From Paenibacillus riograndensis SBR5 (GTDB taxonomy: Bacteria > Bacillota > Bacilli > Paenibacillales > Paenibacillaceae): a stretch of 64,000 bases of DNA. Every line of letters begins with the position of its first letter. Position 1 is the first letter of the stretch. The position numbers and the translations under genes are program-made. Shown here one piece after another: positions 35,234 through 44,904 of the stretch. The stretch is taken from contig NZ_LN831776.1 of assembly GCF_000981585.1 (NCBI RefSeq), positions 3,951,187 through 4,015,186 of the forward strand, written 5' to 3'. The notes beneath the pieces were generated by a model that was not told where the DNA came from, searched no databases, and was given only the letters and a program-made list of their open reading frames with translations.

Positions 35234-36352
35234 GTGAACTCTTCATCATTACCACAACGCTCTACGGTCCGCAAGAAGAAACCCGTGCGTAAACGCAAGA
35301 AAAAAAGCTTTTTCCGCACGCTTTTCAGAGTCTTTTTATTCGGTATTTTTCTGCTTTTAGCCGCCGGGGGCTGGCTGTATTTTGCCCCGTCCGCCCAGAA
35401 CACCCGTTATCTGATAGCAGATACGCTAATAACCACCCAGCACCGCTATTTGGCGAAATATATAATCGGCGAAGAAGAACTGAAGGAACGTGTCACGGCC
35501 TACAATCAGCGGTTTGAGCATATGGGAGACGAGAAGGACACTCACGTTATTAAAGAACCTGCAGCCGAAGAACAAAATAAACCGCTGGTTGAGGTAGAAA
35601 AGGTGTCAGGCAGCGGCTACACCGGATATGTTATGACGGTTAACGATCCGACCAAGGTCCGCCTGGGTGTGCCGAACAAGATCGGCTCAGGCGAAAAGGT
35701 GACCAGTATGGTGGCCCGCACAGGTGCAATTGCCGGCGTGAACGGCGGAGGGTTCGCCGATCCCAACTGGAAGGGCAACGGCTTCAAGCCGATTGGCCTG
35801 GTTATTTCGCAGGGAAAGCTGTTCTATAACGGCCTCGGCGGCAAAAAGTCTACACAAATTGTTGGCTTGGACAAGCAGGGGAAGATGATCGCCGGAAATT
35901 ATACGCTGGATGAGCTCAGCAAGATGGGGGTACAGGAGGCAGTGACCTTTCAGCCCCGGATCATTGTCAATGGCAAAGGGCTGATTAAGAACGCCGCAGA
36001 AGGCTGGGGGATTGCGCCCCGGACCGCGATGGGGCAACGTGCCGACGGCGCACTGCTGTTCGTGGTCATTGACGGCAGACAGCCCGGATACAGCATTGGC
36101 GCGAACCTTTATGATGTGCAGCAGATTATGCTGAAGCACGGAGCTGTTATTGCCGCTAACCTCGACGGCGGTTCATCTACGGTTTTGGTGAAGGACAATG
36201 AGATTGTGAACAAACCATCCTCGCAATATGGCGAGCGCTATTTGCCCACCGCCTTCCTGGTGTTCGAGCATCCGGAACAGGCAAAGATCAGGAACATTTG
36301 GGAAGGGCTCGACCCGTCCAAGATCGATGCGGGTAAAAAGCGCAGCCAATAA
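35234..36352 (+). CDS. Phosphodiester glycosidase (NAGPA) domain membrane protein
   Basis: A 372-residue protein from GTG with GGGAGGAAA upstream. The first 24 residues are very basic (RKKKPVRKRKKKSF), then comes one transmembrane helix (VFLFGIFLLLAAGGWLYF), so the rest lies outside the cell. From residue 120 the NAGPA/DUF2233 domain is clear: GAIAGVNGGGFADPNW, AEGWGIAPRTAMGQRADGAL, FVVIDGRQPGYSIGANLYD and AANLDGGSSTVLV. Such domains cleave N-acetylglucosamine phosphodiesters or similar bonds in envelope glycopolymers. The precise substrate is unknown. Confidence 0.88.
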   Translation: MNSSSLPQRSTVRKKKPVRKRKKKSFFRTLFRVFLFGIFLLLAAGGWLYFAPSAQNTRYLIADTLITTQHRYLAKYIIGEEELKERVTAYNQRFEHMGDEKDTHVIKEPAAEEQNKPLVEVEKVSGSGYTGYVMTVNDPTKVRLGVPNKIGSGEKVTSMVARTGAIAGVNGGGFADPNWKGNGFKPIGLVISQGKLFYNGLGGKKSTQIVGLDKQGKMIAGNYTLDELSKMGVQEAVTFQPRIIVNGKGLIKNAAEGWGIAPRTAMGQRADGALLFVVIDGRQPGYSIGANLYDVQQIMLKHGAVIAANLDGGSSTVLVKDNEIVNKPSSQYGERYLPTAFLVFEHPEQAKIRNIWEGLDPSKIDAGKKRSQ

Positions 36353-36510
36353 GTACCCGCAGACTTTTCATACATCCGGCATGGATGGAACTATGAATCT
36401 ATGCTACTATAAGCAGAAACTGAGGTGCCGTTCCTTCCGGGGAACGGTATCTGTTTTAAGCGGGAAGAGAAGGTTCAGCAACAACAGTTCTTGCAAAAGG
36501 GGGAACAGGT

Positions 36511-37443
36511 TTGACATTGCAGCAGCTCCGCTATGCCATTGAGATTGCGAACAGCGGCTCGATGAATGAAGCGGCCAAAAGGCTTTTTGTCTCCCAGCCA
36601 AGCCTCTCCAATGCCATCAAGGAGCTGGAGAATGAGCTGGGGATTACGATTTTTGAACGGAACAACCGGGGCATCAGCATTTCTGCCGAAGGGGTGGAAT
36701 TTCTGGGGTATGCCCGGCAGATTATCGAACAGACCGAATTTATGGAGAACCGGTACACCGGGAAGAAGCGCAGCCCGATTTATTTTTCCGTGTCTACCCA
36801 GCATTATCCTTTTGTCGTGGATGCTTTTGTCAAGCTGATGAAAGAGAACAAGGTGACGGAATACAACTTCAGTCTGAGAGAGACTCAGACCTATGAGATT
36901 ATCGAGGATGTGCGGACGCTCCGCAGCGATCTGGGGATTCTCTACATTAATGAGGGCAATTATAAAGTGATGAACAAGCTGTTCAGCGACGGGAACCTGA
37001 AATTCACGCCGCTCTTCAACACCAATCCGCATGTGTATGTGCGGGCAGGCCATATGCTTGCCGGCAAGGAGTTGATTACACTGGAGGATATTCTCCCCTA
37101 CCCTTACATTACTTTTGAACAAGGCGAGAACAACTCCCTGCATTTTTCCGAGGAGATGCTTAGTTTCACTCAGATTGAGAAAAATATCCAGGTGACAGAC
37201 CGGGCCACGCTGACCCATCTGTTGCTGGGCAGTGATTCCTATACGGTAGGTACGGGAATTATGGATGCTGAGCTGAACGGAGACGGGCTGGTGACGATTC
37301 CTTTTGACAGTCCTGAAATGTTCACCGTCGGCTGGATCGCCCACAAGGACCGCAAGCCCGGCGAGATGATGTCCGCCTATATTGATATTCTGAATGATCT
37401 GGTCACCAGAAATAATTTTGACCTCAAATCTTTTTTACTCTAA
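36511..37443 (+). CDS. LysR family transcriptional regulator
   Basis: A 310-residue regulator starting at TTG with AAAGGGGG upstream. The N-terminal helix-turn-helix is typical (QQLRYAIEIANSGSMNEAAK, then RLFVSQPSLSNAIKELENEL), followed by a periplasmic-binding-protein-like effector domain. It stands 15 bases before a MetE-like methyltransferase gene on the same strand. CysB/MetR-like control of sulfur or methionine genes is a reasonable guess. A hairpin (ccgttcc/ggaacgg, 36428-36446) lies in the leader. Confidence 0.88.
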   Translation: MTLQQLRYAIEIANSGSMNEAAKRLFVSQPSLSNAIKELENELGITIFERNNRGISISAEGVEFLGYARQIIEQTEFMENRYTGKKRSPIYFSVSTQHYPFVVDAFVKLMKENKVTEYNFSLRETQTYEIIEDVRTLRSDLGILYINEGNYKVMNKLFSDGNLKFTPLFNTNPHVYVRAGHMLAGKELITLEDILPYPYITFEQGENNSLHFSEEMLSFTQIEKNIQVTDRATLTHLLLGSDSYTVGTGIMDAELNGDGLVTIPFDSPEMFTVGWIAHKDRKPGEMMSAYIDILNDLVTRNNFDLKSFLL

Positions 37444-37458
37444 CCGCAGGAGGAACGT

Positions 37459-38574
37459 ATGATTAGTCCAGTTCACGGCTCCAAACGAAATACTCCGCCC
37501 TTCCGCTACGACATTGTCGGCAGCTTCCTCCGCCCAGAAGCATTAAAAGCCGCACGCAGCCTGCATCTTCAGGGTGAAATTACAGACGGGCAGCTGCATG
37601 AAATCGAGAATGCGGAAATCTCCAAGCTGCTGGAACAGGAGAAGGCGCTGGGTCTTAAGGCTGTCACAGACGGCGAGTTCCGGCGGTCCTGGTGGCATCT
37701 GGATTTTTTTCTCGGGGTTGCCGGTACGCAGAAGATCAGTCTGGATCAAGGCAGAAGCGCCAAAGAAGCGGTGCAGCGGGCAGAAAGCTTCCGGATTGTT
37801 GGCAAAATCGCCTTCGGCGATCATCCCATGGTTAGCCAGTTTGTAGAGCTGCAGCAGATGGCCGGGGACACACTCGCTAAAATGACCATTCCATCCCCGG
37901 CGCTATTCCACTTCGTGGAGAGCTATAACGGAAATGAGGTCTACCCTGACCGGGAGGCATTGTTCCGCGATATTATCCAGGTCTATCAGGACGCCATCCG
38001 GGCCTTCTACGAGGCAGGCTGCCGTTATCTGCAGCTGGATGATACCACCTGGGGCACACTGTGCAGCGGCAGACACCGGGCGCATCTGCGCAGCCGTGGC
38101 ATCGATCCCGACCAGCTGGCGCAGGATTATGTGCGGCTGATTAACGAGAGTATCGCCGGACGGCCAGCGGATATGACCATTGCCTTGCATGTCTGCCGGG
38201 GCAATTTCCGCTCCACCTGGTTCGCTGCCGGAGGATATGAACCTGTTGCCGAAGTCCTGTTCGGCCAGGCTGAAGTGGATGCCTTTTTCCTCGAATACGA
38301 CAATGAGCGTTCCGGCGACTTCGCTCCGCTGCGCTTCATCCGGGACCAGCAGGTCGTCTTGGGGTTGGTAACTACGAAGCACGGCGGTCTGGAGAGCAAA
38401 GAGCAGATCATCGCCCGCATAGAAGAAGCGGCACGGATTGTACCGATCGACCAGCTGTGCCTCAGCGCCCAATGCGGCTTTGCATCGACCGAGGAAGGCA
38501 ACATGCTCACAGAGGAAGAACAGTGGGATAAGCTTCGGCTGATTATTGAGACGGCGGATGAAGTGTGGGTGTGA
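37459..38574 (+). CDS. MetE-like (YxjG/YxjH type) methyltransferase
   Basis: A 371-residue protein similar to the C-terminal catalytic half of cobalamin-independent methionine synthase. The zinc site can be read as His244 and Cys246 in LHVCRGNF, Glu279 in FLEYDNERSG and Cys339 in LSAQCGFAS. The N-terminal YDIVGSFLRPEALKAAR is typical of the YxjG/YxjH group. These enzymes transfer a methyl group to homocysteine or act on a related thiol; the donor is not settled. CGCAGGAGG precedes the ATG, and the upstream LysR gene is probably co-transcribed. Unlike yxjG and yxjH of B. subtilis, no S-box riboswitch is visible in the short spacer. Confidence 0.85.
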   Translation: MISPVHGSKRNTPPFRYDIVGSFLRPEALKAARSLHLQGEITDGQLHEIENAEISKLLEQEKALGLKAVTDGEFRRSWWHLDFFLGVAGTQKISLDQGRSAKEAVQRAESFRIVGKIAFGDHPMVSQFVELQQMAGDTLAKMTIPSPALFHFVESYNGNEVYPDREALFRDIIQVYQDAIRAFYEAGCRYLQLDDTTWGTLCSGRHRAHLRSRGIDPDQLAQDYVRLINESIAGRPADMTIALHVCRGNFRSTWFAAGGYEPVAEVLFGQAEVDAFFLEYDNERSGDFAPLRFIRDQQVVLGLVTTKHGGLESKEQIIARIEEAARIVPIDQLCLSAQCGFASTEEGNMLTEEEQWDKLRLIIETADEVWV

Positions 38575-38701
38575 AATTAACCTGATCTGAAGAATGGCGT
38601 AATTCCATATAATTAATGTCGCATATTTCTATTAAAAATACGCTTTTTATGTGCTATTTTAAATGCAGATGTCAGAATATTATATATTGGAGGTATAAGC
38701 A

Positions 38702-39706
38702 GTGACGCTTAGAATCGGTGTATTAAGCTTATGGCATGTGCACGCCTGGGATTATATCAAGCAGGTCCAGGAACATGAGGATACCGTGATCGCTGCCGTG
38801 TGGGATGAAGATCCCGTGCGGGGGCAGGCGGCTGCCGGGCAGTTGAACGTTCCTTTTTATGCATCACTGGCCGATCTGCTTGCGGAGGATGATATAGACG
38901 GCGTTATTGTGGATGCGCCCACCCGTATGCACACGGAGGTGCTGACCGCTGCGGCCAAAGCCGGAAAACACATTTTTACAGAAAAAGTGATTGCTGCGAC
39001 ACTGAAAGAAGCCAACGCCATTCTCTCCGAGGTCTCCAAGCAGGGGGTAACCTTGACCGTGTCCTTGCCTCGTTTGTATGACGGGTACACCTTAGCGATT
39101 CAAGAGGTACTCCGTCAGGGCTTGCTTGGCACCGTTACTTATGTCAGAGTGCGCTTGTCGCATGACGGAGCGATTGCCGGCTGGCTGCCGGCCCATTTTT
39201 ATAATCTGGAGGACTGCCAGGGGGGAGCTTTGATTGATCTAGGGTGCCATCCGATGTACCTAACCAGACTCTTCCTGGGCCAAGCGGTGACCGGGGTTAG
39301 CGCAAGCTTTGGTTATGTCACCGGCAAGGAAGTGGAAGATAACGCCGTTGCGACCCTTTCTACGGATTCCGGAGCGATCGGCGTCGTTGAAGCGGGCTTC
39401 GTCAACAGCCATTCACCTTTTGCAATCGAAGTGCATGGCACGGAAGGGACGCTGCTGTACGGGACACCGGACCAGAAACTGCTGATTCGCACGAAGGCGG
39501 CAGGAGATTTCTATCAGGAATGGACCGAATGGCCTCTGCCGGCCCCCGAAGAAAGCGCATTCCGGCAATGGGTGGCTCATATCCAAGCGAATACATTTGC
39601 CGAGGATAATGTACAGACAGCCTTAGAACTGACAAGGCTTATGGAAGCGGCGAACCTTGCGGCCAGGGAAGGCCGTACGATACTTTTGAAAGCGCTGATA
39701 GATTAG
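38702..39706 (+). CDS. Gfo/Idh/MocA family oxidoreductase
   Basis: A 334-residue protein from GTG with TTGGAGGT upstream. The N-terminal Rossmann part carries VDAPTRMHTEVLTAAAKAGK followed by HIFTEKVIA, the usual nicotinamide-binding segment with the EK motif. The C-terminal half has GGALIDLGCHPMYLTRLFLG, the substrate-side motif with His. Family members oxidise or reduce sugars and cyclitols with NAD(P). Two bases separate it from the AraC gene, so a regulon for a sugar or inositol-like compound is likely. Confidence 0.88.
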   Translation: MTLRIGVLSLWHVHAWDYIKQVQEHEDTVIAAVWDEDPVRGQAAAGQLNVPFYASLADLLAEDDIDGVIVDAPTRMHTEVLTAAAKAGKHIFTEKVIAATLKEANAILSEVSKQGVTLTVSLPRLYDGYTLAIQEVLRQGLLGTVTYVRVRLSHDGAIAGWLPAHFYNLEDCQGGALIDLGCHPMYLTRLFLGQAVTGVSASFGYVTGKEVEDNAVATLSTDSGAIGVVEAGFVNSHSPFAIEVHGTEGTLLYGTPDQKLLIRTKAAGDFYQEWTEWPLPAPEESAFRQWVAHIQANTFAEDNVQTALELTRLMEAANLAAREGRTILLKALID

Positions 39707-39707
39707 G

Positions 39708-40655
39708 ATGATCCGGGAAGGTGCCGTATGGAGCCGGTGTTCATTTGAGAAAATGTTCGAGAAGCAGGATATGCTGGAACGTCTCGATATTTGCATCGAA
39801 TGGGGGCATTACGAGATCAAGGTGCTCCGCTTCCACTTGACCTCTTTTCCGGCAGGCAAGGTTATAGATTTCCACAAGCATGCCGAGTTTGAATTTCATT
39901 TCATCCCGCGCGGGCGGGGAAAGGTCATTCTCAGCGGGCAGCAATATTCTCTTTCAGAAGGCATGCTCTATCTGACCGGGCCGGGTGTGATCCACTACCA
40001 GGAAGCGGATGCCGGGGAAGCTATGGACGAACTGTGCCTGCATGTGGATATTACAGCCAAAGAAAGGAAAGGCGTTGACCCCTGGGAAGCCGCCGAAGCC
40101 GAGGAGACTATGGTCAAGCTGCGGGCTCTGCCTGTGGTTCCGGCGTATGATTATCATCGGGCGATGTACTGCTTTTTGGAAGCCTATGAAGCATGTGACG
40201 GGAAACTGCTCGGATATTACACTTCGATCAAACAACTGGTGATCAGCATCTTGTTGAAGACCATCAGGGCGTATGACAGCGGGGACAACCGGGCGGAAGC
40301 ACCAGTGCGGAATATGGCAGCGTACAGATACGAATATGCGGTCCAGTATATGGAAGCCAATCATAAAACCCCTGTAACCCTGGACAATGTGGCGGAAAAG
40401 CTCCATATCAGCAGCAGACAGCTGCAGCGGATCTTCAAACAGGTTCAGCCGGAACGGCCGTTTAGCCGGATTCTTGAGGAAATCCGCCTGCAGGCAGTAT
40501 GCCGTGCATTGGAAGAGAATTTGTCCTCCATTGAGCAGATCGCCCAAGATTCGGGATTTACCAATGCCAATTATCTGCATGCTGTGTTCCGCAAACGTCT
40601 GGGCATGACGCCCGCAGCGTTCCGCGCATTGAGACAGCAATCCAATTCAAAGTGA
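39708..40655 (+). CDS. AraC family transcriptional regulator
   Basis: A 315-residue regulator. The N-terminal cupin part reads FHKHAEFEFHFIPRGRGKVI and MLYLTGPGVIHYQ, a sugar-sensing jelly roll. The C-terminal double helix-turn-helix reads TPVTLDNVAEKLHISSRQLQ, RIFKQVQ and FTNANYLHAVFRKRLGMTPA. It sits between two oxidoreductase genes on the same strand, with start and stop nearly touching, and probably controls them. The ribosome site before the ATG at 39708 is weak, suggesting coupling to the upstream gene; a start at a later ATG (39753) is possible. Confidence 0.88.
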   Translation: MIREGAVWSRCSFEKMFEKQDMLERLDICIEWGHYEIKVLRFHLTSFPAGKVIDFHKHAEFEFHFIPRGRGKVILSGQQYSLSEGMLYLTGPGVIHYQEADAGEAMDELCLHVDITAKERKGVDPWEAAEAEETMVKLRALPVVPAYDYHRAMYCFLEAYEACDGKLLGYYTSIKQLVISILLKTIRAYDSGDNRAEAPVRNMAAYRYEYAVQYMEANHKTPVTLDNVAEKLHISSRQLQRIFKQVQPERPFSRILEEIRLQAVCRALEENLSSIEQIAQDSGFTNANYLHAVFRKRLGMTPAAFRALRQQSNSK

Positions 40656-40667
40656 GGGTGACTTAAT

Positions 40668-41762
40668 ATGAGTACAACGTATCGGATAGGTATTATCGGT
40701 TGTGGCGGTATTGCTAACGGCAAGCATCTTCCCAGCCTGAGCAAGCTTCAGAATGTAGAGCTGGCCGCTTTTTGTGACATTATTGAAGAACGGGCGGAAG
40801 AGGCCCGGCAGAAGTATGGAAGCGCAGAAGCCAAAGTATATACCCAATACACAGAGTTATTAAAAGACGGATCGCTTGATATAGTCCATGTGCTTACCCC
40901 TAACATCTCCCATGCGGAAATTTCAATTGCCGCCTTGGAGGCCGGCAAGCATGTGATGTGCGAAAAACCGATGGCCAAAACAGCGGCAGAAGCCAAAGCA
41001 ATGCTTGAAGCCGCCAAACGGACCGGCAAAAAACTGACGATCGGCTACAACAACCGTTTCAGGGAGGACAGCTTGTATCTAAAGCAGCTGTGCGAAGCCG
41101 GGGAGCTTGGCTCCATTTATTTTGCCAAAGCCCACGCCATCCGCCGCAGAGCTGTACCGACCTGGGGAGTGTTTCTGGATGAGGAGAAGCAGGGCGGCGG
41201 ACCGTTGATTGATATCGGCACGCATGCGCTGGATTTGACCCTGTGGATGATGGATAATTATCAGCCCAAGGTGGTTCTCGGCACCACCCACCACGAGCTT
41301 TCGCGGAGAGAGAATGCAGCCAATGCCTGGGGACCGTGGGACCCGAAGCAATTTTCGGTGGAGGATTCGGCCTTCGGGATGATTGTCATGGAGAACGGCG
41401 CCACTATTATGCTGGAGTCCAGCTGGGCGCTGAATTCGCTGGATGTCGATGAGGCCAAATGCAGCCTGAGCGGAACGGAAGCGGGTGCAGACATGAAACA
41501 AGGACTGCGCATTAATGGCGAAAAGCTGGGCCGTTTGTATACGAACGAAATCGAGCTTAGTGCGGGCGGAGTGGCCTTCTACGAAGGCAGACAGGAAAGC
41601 GCACCCGATACCGAAATGCGCCAGTGGATTGAGGCGATTGATCAGGACAAAGAACCTGTGGTGACGCCTGAACAGGCCTACGTGGTTTCCCGGATTTTAG
41701 AAGCCCTCTATGAATCCTCGCGTACGGGCAAGGCCATTTATCTGAATGAACAGGGCAGCTGA
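40668..41762 (+). CDS. Gfo/Idh/MocA family oxidoreductase
   Basis: A 364-residue NAD(P)-dependent oxidoreductase with GAGGGTGA upstream. YRIGIIGCGGIANGKHLPSL is the glycine-rich nucleotide loop and AGKHVMCEKPMAKTAAEA the EKP motif. The C-terminal domain has GGGPLIDIGTHALDLTLWMM with the conserved Asp and His. It is closer to the common inositol or glucose-fructose oxidoreductase pattern than the 38702 gene. It lies 12 bases after the AraC gene. Confidence 0.9.
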   Translation: MSTTYRIGIIGCGGIANGKHLPSLSKLQNVELAAFCDIIEERAEEARQKYGSAEAKVYTQYTELLKDGSLDIVHVLTPNISHAEISIAALEAGKHVMCEKPMAKTAAEAKAMLEAAKRTGKKLTIGYNNRFREDSLYLKQLCEAGELGSIYFAKAHAIRRRAVPTWGVFLDEEKQGGGPLIDIGTHALDLTLWMMDNYQPKVVLGTTHHELSRRENAANAWGPWDPKQFSVEDSAFGMIVMENGATIMLESSWALNSLDVDEAKCSLSGTEAGADMKQGLRINGEKLGRLYTNEIELSAGGVAFYEGRQESAPDTEMRQWIEAIDQDKEPVVTPEQAYVVSRILEALYESSRTGKAIYLNEQGS

Positions 41763-41861
41763 TAATGTAGATGATTAAGGGAAAATCCAGACAATATTTA
41801 TTTCGATAATGACTTTTTATTGTGATTTTGTTATAGTGGTCTATATTGAAAAAGCATAACA

Positions 41862-42154
41862 CTTCAGCGATGAAGAGAAGAGTAATCAGGCGGCATCGTT
41901 CACAGAGAGCTTCGGAAGGGTGAAACGGAGCAGCGGTGCGCCTGATGAAAAAAGTCTCCGAGCTTCATACGGAATTGGGCCCTGCGCCCAAGGATGCTAT
42001 GACGGGATCTCCCGTTACAGAGATAGGGTATAAGCGTAATGGCCGTACCCGAAGAGGCGGGCATGGTAACAGGCTCGCGAACAGAGGTGGTACCACGGCG
42101 CTGATTACAGCTCTCGTCCTCAAGATGACAATCTTGCGGATGAGGGCTTTTTTG
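41862..42154 (+). promoter_or_regulatory. T-box leader (lysine) upstream of lysK
   Basis: The leader carries a stem I with gatgaagagaagagta (5' side), the conserved acagagagcttcggaaggg loop region, and a 3' side with cgcctgatgaaaaaagtctc, in which AAA/AAG is the likely lysine specifier. The T-box itself (agaggtggtaccacgg, 42083-42098) can pair with the tRNA acceptor end. A terminator (gctctcgtcc with ggatgagggc and six T) ends at about 42154, 36 bases before the lysK start. Uncharged tRNA-Lys would favour the antiterminator and switch on synthesis. The spacer 41763-42189 holds nothing else. Confidence 0.9.
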
Positions 42155-42189
42155 TTTGCTTTTTACATTAACTGTTGAGGTGATTGTTC

Positions 42190-43743
42190 ATGCATTGGTC
42201 CGAAAAAATAGCGAACCGGCTCATCGAAAGCCACCCGGAGCAGCAGACATTCGTGTGCGCATCGGGGATTAGTCCGTCGGGTCACATCCATATCGGGAAT
42301 TTCCGGGAGATTGTGACGACTTATTTTGTAAGCAGGGCGCTCGAAAAAGCCGGCAAACAGGTGCGGTTCATTTTCTCGTGGGATGACTTTGACCGGTTCC
42401 GCAAGGTTCCGCTTCAAGTCGATCCAAGCTTTGAGCAGTATATTGGCAGACCTTACACGCAGGTTCCTTGTCCTTACGGCTGTCACACCTCCTATGCCGA
42501 GCATTTCGAGCAGGAATTTGAAGAGGCGCTCCAGTCTTTTGGAATCAGGCCGGAATTTATTTATCAGAGCAAGGAGTATCAGTCCCGCCGGTACGCACCC
42601 GGAATTCTTCATGCGCTGCGCAGCAGAGGTGAAATCTACGATATCCTGATGTCGTTCAAGACGGGTGAAGCCAGCGAAGCGGACAGAGCCGCATTCTATC
42701 CTGTGAGTATCTATTGCGGAGATTGTGGCAAGGACTCGACCACGGTGCATTCTTTTGATGAAGACAAAGAGCTCTTGACCTACAGCTGTACATGCGGCCA
42801 TCATAGCAGTCTGTCTATTCCTGAGGCGGATAATATCAAGCTGCAATGGAAAATCGACTGGCCGATGCGCTGGAATCTGGAGCAGGTGCTGTTCGAGCCC
42901 GGAGGCCGTGACCATTCGTCGGAAACAGGCAGTTACAATGTAGCTTCGGTTATCTCGGAGCGGATTTTTGGAAGTGCGCCGCCCATGTATGAGCCCTATG
43001 AATTCATTAGAATCAAAGGAAGCTTTGCCAAAATGTCCAGTTCCTCCGGGAACAATTACACACCCGATGATCTGCTGAAGGTCTATGCACCGGAAAATAT
43101 TCTGTTCCTGTTCGCCAAATACCAGCCGGGTGCGGCGTTTCATATCGGCATGGATGAAGATGTGCTGCGCAACTATACGGAATTTGAACGCTACCGGAAG
43201 GCTTACGGCTCCCTTACACTTACGGATGATATCCGCGCGGCATTGGAGTTGTCTCTGATTCATCCGCTGGACGAAAAAGCGCCCGGCTTTGGGCCCATTG
43301 CAGGCTTGCTGCCTTTGATTCATTTTGATCGAAAATTGCTGCTGGAGATCATGACACGAAACGGGGAGGAAGTAGATGTCCAGGGACTGGAGCAGACAGC
43401 GGAGCGGGCGGAATATTGGATCAGACACTGGATGCCGCAAAAGCTGGTTACTGTGAACACCCGCCGTAATAACTCGCTGTATGAGACATTGGAGGCTCAT
43501 GAGCAAGAATGGCTGGCTGCCTTTTGCAGGCTGCTGAGAACCGGGGGAATGGAAGATGAGCCGCTGATGAAGGCGATATACGCTATTTGTTATGACGAGG
43601 ATAAAAAAAGCATGAAAAACAATCAAAAACGTCTGTTCACGTTAATCTACCAGCTGGTGCTGGGCCAGGAGACGGGGCCGCGGATCCCTGTGCTGATTCA
43701 GGCGGTCGGGATAGAGAAGCTGCTGGCGCTCCTGGATTTTTAG
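42190..43743 (+). CDS. lysK: Class I lysyl-tRNA synthetase
   Basis: A 517-residue class I LysRS. HIGH is HIGN (34-37, in SGHIHIGNF) and KMSKS is KMSSS from residue 281. The start is ATG 42190 with GAGGTGA 8 bases upstream; an in-frame TTG at 42184 is less likely. Four cysteines in CGDCGKDS and CTCGHH form a probable zinc site. Class I LysRS is usual in archaea and scattered in bacteria. Some Bacillus species have it in addition to the class II enzyme, and in B. cereus it is T-box controlled. Whether this genome also has class II LysS cannot be seen. Confidence 0.95.
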   Translation: MHWSEKIANRLIESHPEQQTFVCASGISPSGHIHIGNFREIVTTYFVSRALEKAGKQVRFIFSWDDFDRFRKVPLQVDPSFEQYIGRPYTQVPCPYGCHTSYAEHFEQEFEEALQSFGIRPEFIYQSKEYQSRRYAPGILHALRSRGEIYDILMSFKTGEASEADRAAFYPVSIYCGDCGKDSTTVHSFDEDKELLTYSCTCGHHSSLSIPEADNIKLQWKIDWPMRWNLEQVLFEPGGRDHSSETGSYNVASVISERIFGSAPPMYEPYEFIRIKGSFAKMSSSSGNNYTPDDLLKVYAPENILFLFAKYQPGAAFHIGMDEDVLRNYTEFERYRKAYGSLTLTDDIRAALELSLIHPLDEKAPGFGPIAGLLPLIHFDRKLLLEIMTRNGEEVDVQGLEQTAERAEYWIRHWMPQKLVTVNTRRNNSLYETLEAHEQEWLAAFCRLLRTGGMEDEPLMKAIYAICYDEDKKSMKNNQKRLFTLIYQLVLGQETGPRIPVLIQAVGIEKLLALLDF

Positions 43744-43836
43744 CGGGACCGGGACTGCCCTTTACGGGATATATCGAACAGAGGTATAATATACAAGACT
43801 GTTTATAATTAATGTTGGAAAGTGAGCGGGAACAAT

Positions 43837-44556
43837 ATGGGTCGTAAGTGGAATAATATTAAGGAAAAGAAGGCATCCAAGGATGCCAATACAAGTAAGG
43901 TATACGCCAAATTCGGTGTAGAAATTTATGTGGCAGCGAAGAAGGGTGAACCGGACCCGGAGTCGAACCGTGCGCTAAAGGTCGTGCTGGAGCGCGCCAA
44001 AACGTACAATGTGCCAAAAGCCATTATCGACCGGGCGCTGGACAAAGCCAAAGGCAGCGGCGACGAAAACTACGTGGAACTGCGCTATGAAGGCTTCGGT
44101 CCAAGCGGTTCGATGATCATCATCGATGCCTTGACCAATAACGTCAACCGTACTGCCCCTCTGGTGCGGTCCGCATTCAGCAAGAACGGCGGCAACATGG
44201 GTGTCAGCGGTTCAGTAACCTATATGTTCGAGCCAACTGCTGTTATCGGGCTGGAAGGCAAAACGGCGGACGAAGTGATGGAATTGCTGATTGAAGCGGA
44301 TGTCGATGTACGCGATGTGCTGGAAGAGGACGAAGCTGTCATCGTCTATGCTGAGCCTGACCAGTTCCATGCGGTTCAAGAGGTTTTCCGGAGCGCCGGA
44401 ATTACTGATTTCACAGTGGCTGAGCTGACCATGCTTCCGCAGAACTATGTGACTCTACCAGAGGATGCCGAAGCGCAGTTCGAGAAGCTGATCGACGCTT
44501 TGGAAGAACTGGACGATGTGCAGCAGGTATATCATAACGTCGATTCGGAAGAATAG
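43837..44556 (+). CDS. YebC/PmpR family protein (YeeN type)
   Basis: A 239-residue protein: [20 protein letters not shown] is the start typical of the YeeN branch of YebC, and [16 protein letters not shown] the conserved middle. YebC proteins are described as transcription regulators and, more recently, as translation factors that help ribosomes at proline stretches. The ATG at 43837 fits family starts; the frame is open 5 codons further upstream. Confidence 0.9.
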   Translation: MGRKWNNIKEKKASKDANTSKVYAKFGVEIYVAAKKGEPDPESNRALKVVLERAKTYNVPKAIIDRALDKAKGSGDENYVELRYEGFGPSGSMIIIDALTNNVNRTAPLVRSAFSKNGGNMGVSGSVTYMFEPTAVIGLEGKTADEVMELLIEADVDVRDVLEEDEAVIVYAEPDQFHAVQEVFRSAGITDFTVAELTMLPQNYVTLPEDAEAQFEKLIDALEELDDVQQVYHNVDSEE

Positions 44557-44590
44557 TATTGCGGTCTATAAAATAGAATTGCTTCAAGCG

Positions 44591-44634
44591 AAAGCCGGAC
44601 AGGCGGATCTGTGATCTGCTTATCCGGCTTTTTG
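44591..44634 (+). terminator. Terminator after the YebC-family gene
   Basis: aaagccgga pairs with tccggctttt around a long loop that can itself form a small hairpin (gcggatc/gatctgc), and T residues follow. Confidence 0.75.
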
Positions 44635-44695
44635 AAAAGATAACTCCATCCGCGGACTGAAGCGGACAGAGGAGCCCTTATTTTGCCAAAAACCT

Positions 44696-44880
44696 TACTT
44701 TTTCAGCAGTTACGGACTCAGAAGCCGTTATATCGTTCGATGGAGCCTGGAATCAAGGGGGAAGGAACAAATAAGGGCATCTCAGTCCGTTAACCTGCGG
44801 AATAGCCGAATCTTCTATCCATAACGGCTCTCCTGTCCGTAACGGCTGCGGATCGATCGCGAAGGAATAGGGCAATCCGT
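44696..44880. repeat. 185-bp intergenic repeat, copy 2
   Basis: This is the second copy of the repeat at 34511-34696, in the same orientation and with most bases identical. Inverted ends (ttacggactcagaagccgtt against ataacggctctcctgtccgt) again suggest a long stem-loop. The spacer 44557-45631, over 1 kb without a gene, consists almost entirely of a terminator and three repeat families. Confidence 0.8.
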
Positions 44881-44904
44881 CTTTACCAGCTTCTTCGCAG
44901 GTGC

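Noticed and set aside
36353..36510. S-box (SAM) riboswitch before the LysR-MetE-like pair
   Set aside because: Only a simple hairpin (ccgttcc/ggaacgg) is present; the conserved S-box core elements are missing.
36475..37344. 289-codon antisense frame opposite the LysR gene
   Set aside because: The LysR helix-turn-helix on the plus strand is unambiguous; the antisense product has no family features.
42163..43626. 487-codon antisense frame opposite lysK
   Set aside because: The plus-strand gene has HIGN and KMSSS motifs and a T-box; the antisense frame has no recognisable features.
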